Under the pieces are notes generated by a model. It saw nothing but the letters and a program-made list of their open reading frames with translations, did not search any database and was not told where the DNA came from. The translations under genes were made by a program, and so were the position numbers. This document shows positions 41,901-51,000 of a DNA stretch of 64,000 nucleotides, in pieces. Source of the stretch: Megalonaias nervosa (lineage: Eukaryota > Mollusca > Bivalvia > Unionida > Unionidae); contig JAECUM010000802.1 of assembly GCA_016617855.1 (NCBI GenBank), positions 1-64,000 of the forward strand. Direction: 5' to 3'. Position 1 is the first letter of the stretch. Each line of letters opens with the position of its first letter.

Positions 41901-44900
41901 GTAATATGCAAGAGTTATTGCCCTTTGTCTATTGAACTCGAGAAAGATGATTATTTTTTTTGGTCTTTAGTAGGGGTGGCTTCGCGAGGTAGCAGGCCAA
42001 TATTTCAAAAGTAATGTGATTGGGGAATGTATTCAAAGGAGAAACACTATTTCATCTCTCAACAGGAGAAATATTATTTCTCTCCAAAGTATGGACAGAT
42101 CATAAAGTAAATGTGCCTACACTGTACATTTATGAGCGTATTGTAAAGCAATGAGACACCAATCACCAAAAATGCCTAAAAAAAGAGCTCTAAACCACAA
42201 CAGATTTCAAATACCCGATATTAAGTTATTGATGAAAATAAGTATCTGACAGTGTATTAGTGCCGAGATCTTCCTGGCAAATTGATGGAAATAAGTAGCT
42301 AACACTATTAGTGTTGAAATCTTTCTGGCCACATGCTGGAAATAAGTACCTGATATTGTATTAGTGTTAAAATCATTCTGACCACCCACTGGAAATAAGT
42401 ACCTGACACTGTATTAGCCTGGGTTATCATGTTTTTTAAAACAAAACTTTCCAGGACTTGTCCAGGTTTTTCACAGGATAAAATTGATTTTCTTAAGGAT
42501 TACTTATGACCTTTACTGAAGGAAATTAAAATCATTTTGGTCTAGAAAATGTGCCTTTTAAAATCAAAAGCTGTTTTCATGTCAAGACTCTCCATAACAT
42601 CTGAATCAGACATATGACTATGTCCCAAAACACAGGATGCATCTCTAGAAGCAAGAGTAACTAGCAGTATTAAAATTCATATAAACTTGCATGTAACTCA
42701 TTTTAATTTACAGAATAAAAATGTTATCTTTATTCCTTTTAACTGCGCAAGTTGGTATTAAGAAAGTCTTTTAGGCAAGAGTTGTTCTAAATTATAACAA
42801 AAAGCCTTCAAAAGGACCTAATTTTGTTCTCAGATTTTTTTATGTCTAGTTGGTGCAATATCACCTAGTTTCAAATTAATCTGACCATCGACTGTATATT
42901 CAGTACAGTCATTGTCAAGGACACTCTGAGCATGAGATTGTATTAAATGCCGACACTTAGTGATTTGATTTCTAAGTACAGGGATGATCCTAAAATAAAA
43001 ATTATGTGGCTGCCAGGTGGCTACAATTAATATATAATTGTAGTCATCTGGCAGCCCCATAATTTTCATTTTGAAATATTCCAAATTAATGACAGTAAAT
43101 ATAGCTTGCCAGAACTTCTACCTCTTTCATTCAGCTTGATATTGGTTTTAAGTGCATTCAATCACAAAAAGTCAGGGTCCAAACTGGACTCTAATATTTG
43201 CGTTAAATTACCTATCTCTAGCCAGAATGGGGCAAAGCTGGCATAACAGGGAGAAGCAGGTGTACATAGTTCAGAATAGTCATTGTTAGTGTTTGTTTAT
43301 TTTCATGTCAGATGATTACAATGCTGATGCAATACTATAAGACATTTATAAAATAGTAACACTTTTCTAATAGAGCTTAACAACAGTTGCTGCATAACAT
43401 AAAACTGTAACACTGCAAACAGATCACAGTTAAAAGTTGACAACCATTTCCGTACAGAAGGCCTCTTTTCATACATTGTGTGATGAAACATTGGCTACAA
43501 TGATTTTATTTGCAATGGACACTTCTGACACAAAATAAGATTTTTCACTAACATAAGCTAGTGTTTTAGCTTTCTTGAATTAGCACTCTACTAACTACTA
43601 TGCCAGATTTACTGTTCAATAATGCTGTATTAGGATTTCAAGTCCATTAATGCCATAGTCTATTTGTTCAGACAGGGGTATTTTAATCAAATAAATATCT
43701 TTACTTCTTAATTTCATTTTCAGCCTATTATTTAACTTGTTGTAACAGTTATGCTTGGGCTATATGGTTTGTAGCACATGATCCTGCAGGGCTAAACTGT
43801 GATGGGGAAAGAAATTAAAAAGTGCACTCTACTTTTAAACTGTACATTTTAATTTGGCTTCTTTGTCTGTCTTTTCTACTTTTAATTTTGAAATACAGCT
43901 GACATAAGTGGTTGACCTAGTCATACATTGTAAGATATTTCCCTGATGTTTATGGTTTTTTGGGTGTGACCCAAAAACACAAATATCAGGAGAGAAGTCT
44001 TGCGTTGTACAATTAGGGTTGAGTGGCATGCCATCTTTTTCTGTCCATCCAGCATGTACATTGGACTTGTATTTAATGCCATTTTTGGGTAAAAAGTCAC
44101 TCAATGATATCTCCATTAACACTTTTGCAGCTCCAATAATCTGATATACTTCCTAACTTTAAAAATTACCTTCATTACTATGATCAGCCTGTATTTGCTA
44201 ACCTAATGATGTACCACACTGGGAATCAGCTAGTTTGGGTCTTCTAGACAGCCTATATTGTAAACGAACATTTGAAAAACTTCCCTGATGCAAGGTTCAA
44301 ACTACAACAGAGTGCTTGTTATAAGGCCCAATGTGCCAGTCAAATTTAGTTTAACAACCACTCATATCAAGCCGAAAAATCAGATGTGTAAACAGTTACG
44401 AAAAAATACAAAACAACAGCTTAAATATTTCTACCAGCTTATGTCACGACAAGCACTTTAAGGGTGAATGCTGAATAAAATTATATCCTGTGCTGAGGAT
44501 ATTTTCATATGCACACCTTGAAACTAAGTTGCTGGAGTTCTCATGCATCACTGCTTTCTAAGTAGACAAATTCATACTAATTTTGTGCAAATCATGCGAT
44601 CGCACACCCTTACAGCATCTATGATTCCATCCATTAATTATCATATTTTAATATTTGCTCAATGTGGGTTATAACACCATGGTCGATCATTCCCTAGACA
44701 TCGATAACCACCATTTCAAGGTAATAAGCTAGACCCTTACACCTAATGAACTTTCAGCTGGTCTCAAGTGGTTGCACTGATATATGCACAGCTGACTGTC
44801 TTTACTAACAGACCTGAGATAATCTTTTGAATCTGACTACCATTATTAAACTAGAAAAAACATACATACAATAAAAAGGAAAATAAATGTAATATTTAGA

Positions 44901-47889
44901 GTAATTTAGGGTTTGCCTGGACATACAGGCAGATGGACATGCATAATGATGCCAAAGTTATTCCAATGTGAATATTCAGCCAAGATGGGCTTCACAATAA
45001 ATTACAGTTATTTTTGGTTGACAATAGTAAAACAGTTAAATGAACAGGATACTTTCTGAAAGCATTTGATCAAGTAATGATAATAATTCCACAAATATTA
45101 ACTCTGAAAGCTTTCTAGGAACAAAATTATTGCAGTTATAATGTGGTAGATAATTAAATTTTGTAGGGCATAACACCTGTTCTGTGAAAGTTGTACCTTG
45201 TATTCTGTTTCTATAACCTTTATATCCAGGCCACAAACTCTATCAAGGTTATTGTCATGTGACACGACAACTTGACCATCTCCAGTTATATGACAGTCCA
45301 GTTCAAGCATCTCAGTCCCAACATCAATTGCACTGAAATTATTGTATTAAATATAAGCAAATAATATAAATGTTTAAGTGAAAAATAGGTATGTGACAAT
45401 TTCTAATCTTTCAGATATTCCCAGGTTTTAATCATTCCTGACAAGATGGTTTTTATCATAATCTCCATTTTTTTCCCTGAATTTTATTTTTTGTTTCTTA
45501 AAGTAGTTGCCTCCAATAATGCATAAAAAATCCAGTTTTCTAATTCTGAACATGTCTCAAGTTTCAGAAACAATATAAAAGCTAGTAATTACCTCTTACA
45601 TTCTAAAGCCCATCCTATTAAACCTCCCATAGGCCACTTCATTTTATTTCTGAAGGTGCATTCATTCATAGATAATCTGATTATGACTTACGTTGCCTCC
45701 AGCGAGTTACTATACTAGTTCACTACAAGCGAGATTGGTTTTTTTTCTCCTTCAGTAGATGAGGCAAAGTATCATCTCAGATCATCTGGCACTTCATTTC
45801 TGCATGATATTCAAGCATGACTGCAGTTCAATTGATAATAAAAGCAGTCATTTTACTTCGTTTGCAGTGGTCTAAATCACATACCGGGTTAACTTTCCCC
45901 AAGTAACTTGTAATATTCCTAACCTTTGTAAAATAGACTGAAACTACCATGAAATTATTCTGCAAAAACTACTCTGAATTATTATTATCTTCAACATTTT
46001 TTTTTTTTTTTATATATAAAGTTGCTTTAAATATGTTTCAAAGTTTCAGATGATGGTAATAACTTAAAACAATAAATCCTCTACTTTGTGCCAAAGCAAT
46101 GCCCCAAAGTATATAGATGTCGCATTACAATGAAACTTCTCAAGATAAAAATCTCCCAGGATCAAATTAAACTTTTGGTTGTATTTCTGATTCAATCAGT
46201 TTCTCTATTTTTGCCTAAGAATGAAAAGTGATTAGGTGTCCTCTAACATATGTTGAATTGAACATGCTGAGAAATCAAAAGGATTTCATGACATCTTTAG
46301 GTGTTTCAATATTGGTTTTTATTTCAGTTTGCATGTCTTTGGGCTGTTTATGGACCAGGGTCTGACAAAATGCTTTGAGTTTCAGTTTTATGTGGTTCAT
46401 TTTAGTGCAAAACTGACATCTTGGGCTGAAAACTTTTTTCAGCTTGCAGCTTAAATGGGCTTTAGTTCGCTGTGATAAAAGTTTATTCAAATTAAACAAG
46501 GACAAATTCTGGACCAGAAAAAAAGTTTTTGGTTTCAGAGGAATTTCAATTTGCTGAGATTCTGAGTCAACATATCTTCTTTCATACTCTGTCAACATTT
46601 ACTTCTACACAGGAGTAATAGGTTTGCTTCCCTGGACAGCTCAAGCTGGCTGCCATGCTGGGTGACAAGCTTTACTCTCAGTGCCCAACAAAACTAACAT
46701 AAAAAGTTTCTTGGCACAAGAACTTAAAACCTGCTTAGCCCAAGCAAATCAAATTGCACACTAACATTTTCTTTATACATTCACAAATTTGTGTTGTAAG
46801 GAACAAGCTACATATGTTTCTTGATCAACTCAATAATACATACCACCAATTAACAATACAAATTTCAATGCATCTTAAATTTGAAACAAGGAAAAGACTT
46901 AATTGTATTTGCTAACAAAACAAATGAATATTTAAACATCAAATATATAACATGCTATAAAATCAGATTAGGTAGGCTACTATGCCAATAACAATTCAAA
47001 ACATTTCATGAATCTTCCAGATTGTTTTTTTTTATACAAAGCATTCAATGCTGCACGCCTAGGTATTATTACATGTACGCTTAAAGCACACAGCGTCTCC
47101 CAAAAATATGCTGCAAACTTTCAAGTCTAAATACTGGAAATTCTTTCATGAGCTTTAAAAAACATAATAGTTCATGGCAAATTGTGACTGACAAGGTACC
47201 CTGCTTTAGCTAAATTTACATTGCCACCTGGAAATATTGATTAAAGTGAGTACTCAAAAATCAATTTTTGTCATTAGCCATCTGAATTTATTAATTCTCA
47301 TGTGCTTAAAACTGGTAACAAAACCCAAACCACTGAAGCACTGTAATATCCAATGCCGCAAAAAGAGAGACAATTTTAGAGAAAACCCTAGAACATCTGC
47401 CCCAATTATGTTGACCAAATTTGCCTTTTAAATTTTTAAAACAGGTTCTGCTCCGTTTGAAGTTCCTGACATAAAATGATATTCTAAAAACAAGAGGTCT
47501 CATAAAAATGAATAAATAAAAATACATACAAAGTGGTAAACAAACTGATAAAATACAGTGCAGGTAACATCATACTCACTGCTGGAATGCTGTTATGGTA
47601 TTCTCTAGATTTTCCCCAGCACCTACAGAAAATAATAAATATTTAGCATGTTATGATTTAGTTCTTTTCATCCAAGTCTTGCATCATTCTTGAGCAAAGG
47701 AAAGGTTCTGCTCAACAAGTCATACAGAGCCACCAGTTTAAAAGAAGTAGTCAAATGTCTGTTACTGATTTTCAAGTAACTCAAATGCCAACCACTACTA
47801 ATCACTCTAATAAGATTCTCAGAAAAAAAGATATAACTTTATAACTTATAAAGTGGTCAATTTTTAAATGTGTAATTTTAAGTACAATA

Positions 47890-47951
<62 letters not shown>

Positions 47952-47972
47952 ATTCATGTATGTATGTATGTA

Positions 47973-48068
<96 letters not shown>

Positions 48069-51000
48069 TCCATTCAATATTTTGGTCATGAAACACTCTA
48101 CTTATAAACACACAAGACCAAAGAGATGTGAAACCTTACATGTATCTCCTGGACTTTTCTAACCCTATAACTTAACAGCTGCCTAGGAGTCTGTTCCACA
48201 GGCTCATTACAAATGAAATTAGGACCATTGCTAAATGGGTATAGGAATTTGACAGTACAAAGACTGTAATACATTACAAATAACATTAAGACTGTAATAC
48301 ATTACAAATAACATTAAGACTGTAATACATTACAAATAACATTAAGACTATTAGTAAATGAATGTAGGAGCTTTGGGTCATGGGGGGGGTGATTTCTGGT
48401 CTGGCTGGCAGAAAGACCACAGGCTTATTCCATATCTGAGAACTGATGTCGATGTTGTTGAAATAATATCTCTCTTTCTGTAATTATAATCAATGTCACT
48501 CAGATTGCATACTTTGGTTTAAAGTCAATAAAACTGGTTCTAAAATTGACAATAAGCTTTATTTTGGAGTTGAAATTGATAATTTGCATCATAAATTACT
48601 GTCATGTGTACTTTGACTAAATATGCATCTTTAAATGGAAGATTTTAATACCACAGCTGACATAAAATCAATGACTAATGCAAGAACTCATAAAATCAAT
48701 GATTACCTGGAAAATGACAAGTTCATTCTCAAATAACTTTGATTTTAGTGATGATTACATTAAGTTTTGAAATAATATTCCAAAATTATTAATGAGTACA
48801 GTGTATAAGAAACAAATAACACCAAATCAAGGAATTAATGCCACTTGAAAAATACCGAGTCATATGTAGAATCAATAAGTATTGGTATAATTAATAGAAT
48901 ATGCTGTGATGATAAAAAAGTTGTTTTTACAACTTTGCAAAATACTTCTGTTATTTACTATTCTATTTATTTCTAGCAATGCTCTGACATGAGAAGATAA
49001 TTTCTACATACATGAACTTGACCTACTTTTTACAGTTGGTCACTACTTGTTAATTACTAGTTTTAGGTTTTACCACAAAACTAAGGAACTTTTATCAGTT
49101 GACAATAATGCACTATCACAAAAATGGAGACGGGAAGAAAACAGAATGGCTGATTTAATTAAGAATATTTATACCAGTAAGCTGGAACAGGTAGTAAGGA
49201 AGATTCATGATAACAGCATACAGTCTATCTGAGAATGGTATAATACAGTCTAAATCCATCAATCTCATCATTCTTTAATGACACTACTTCAAAAAATGTT
49301 TTGAAATAAATAATAGCAACCCAATTTGTAATAAAAGTAACAAACAATGGTTCCAAACTAAATGCCACAAGGCCTGTGCAAAATATCACCATACGATAAA
49401 TATACATAATAACCAAACACAAACAAATAGGGCAATGTATATCCACCCTGATTTGAGCTTATACGGATCAGGAAGTCCTCTATAACCCTTAATGCCATTT
49501 AACTTCTGCATACAGAGAGCAAGCTTCATTTGTAATACATCTAAATAGTATGAGAGTTAATCTTGTTCCTCCACTGTTATAGTGGCTCTGCAAAACAAAG
49601 CACCACACATGCTTAGTTATGACATACAGGGATTCTCCAATGATCTTTTTTATAATCTTGAACTATAAATGGATATAGGGACTGGGTAGTCCAAAGACTG
49701 ACTTGCCCCCCCCCCTCCATTTACTGATGATCTTATTTGTTTGTACCGAGTTGGTTTGTACAACTGACATTACAACAGTCACTCAGTCCATGTACCTTTT
49801 ATTTATATTATGTGGTTGTGTGCCAGAACATATCAGGCCTTAAGAACAACTTATCTGTAGCCCTGGTCCTAATTATAATGACAACAAATACTAGCAGCAA
49901 CCAATAACTTTTAGGATCATCCTCCAAGACTTATCTGAGGACCTGATAAAATAAAATTCACTGTTGCACTTTACTGCAAATGTCAATCAATTAAGTGTCA
50001 TGTATTTTCAAATCAGCAAGTTTGGTTGTTGTCAATTAATGCAATGTAATAATTTTTAAAAACAGTAGAGTAGAATAAAATAGTGTTCTTGGGCAAAATT
50101 CTGTAGTACAGTGTTTTTAACGAAAAACTTATTTCATATGTGGTTTGCAAGTCAACTAGAGTATTTACTCACTTACAATGTCCAGTACAACTGCAAACTG
50201 CACAGACCTAGATCTGCTGCTGTGTAACGAGCTGGCAGATTTGTGTCTATGCAATCTGTCTGGAATAATAAACAGCAAAGTCCCTGATATACCAGCACAA
50301 TGTGTCTCTTTCTTTCTTTCACTGAATTGATAATCATGGTAGAACTAGCTGAGACATTGATAAATAGAGAAATACATTAACAATAAAAACAATGGTATGG
50401 TCCAGGCATGGGGTTGATTACAGGTGCTCAATTACAATTACGATTATGATAACGAGTCATGCTGCTCAATTATTCTGCCAATATAGTTATAATTAAGCCA
50501 GTGCCAAAGAAAATTTATGATGTCCAGTGTCCATCTTTCTCTCCATTTAATGTCTCTGTCTCTTAAGTATGTTATATCTTTCTTCCCTGAAAGTTTGTAC
50601 AATATATCATTCCTGCCTGATCTGTTTAAGATTTCATCATCCTGTCTGTCTATCTTCCCCACTTTTAGTCAATCTCATTGTCTGTCTATCTGTTCATGTC
50701 TGTTTATCTTCCCCACTTTTAGTCAATCTCATTGTCTGTCTATCTGTTCATGTCTGTTTATCTTCCCCACTTTTAGTCAATCTCATTGTCTGTCTATCTG
50801 TTCATGTCCCTTTCCTCTGCAACCCACTTACCAACTGCTTACAAACTGAATTAAAAGTACTTAAAATACTTTGAGGAGGTCCCTACACAATGACTACATA
50901 CATGCCAACCCTGTAATAATATAGCTGGCAAAAAAAGCATAATCTGAGCATAAAAAGTGTAATCTATGTATTACTAGTACTAATATTAGTACTTCTACTT

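Noticed and set aside
47868..48162. Tyr/Ile repeat frames
   Set aside because: Pure translation of a TA microsatellite.
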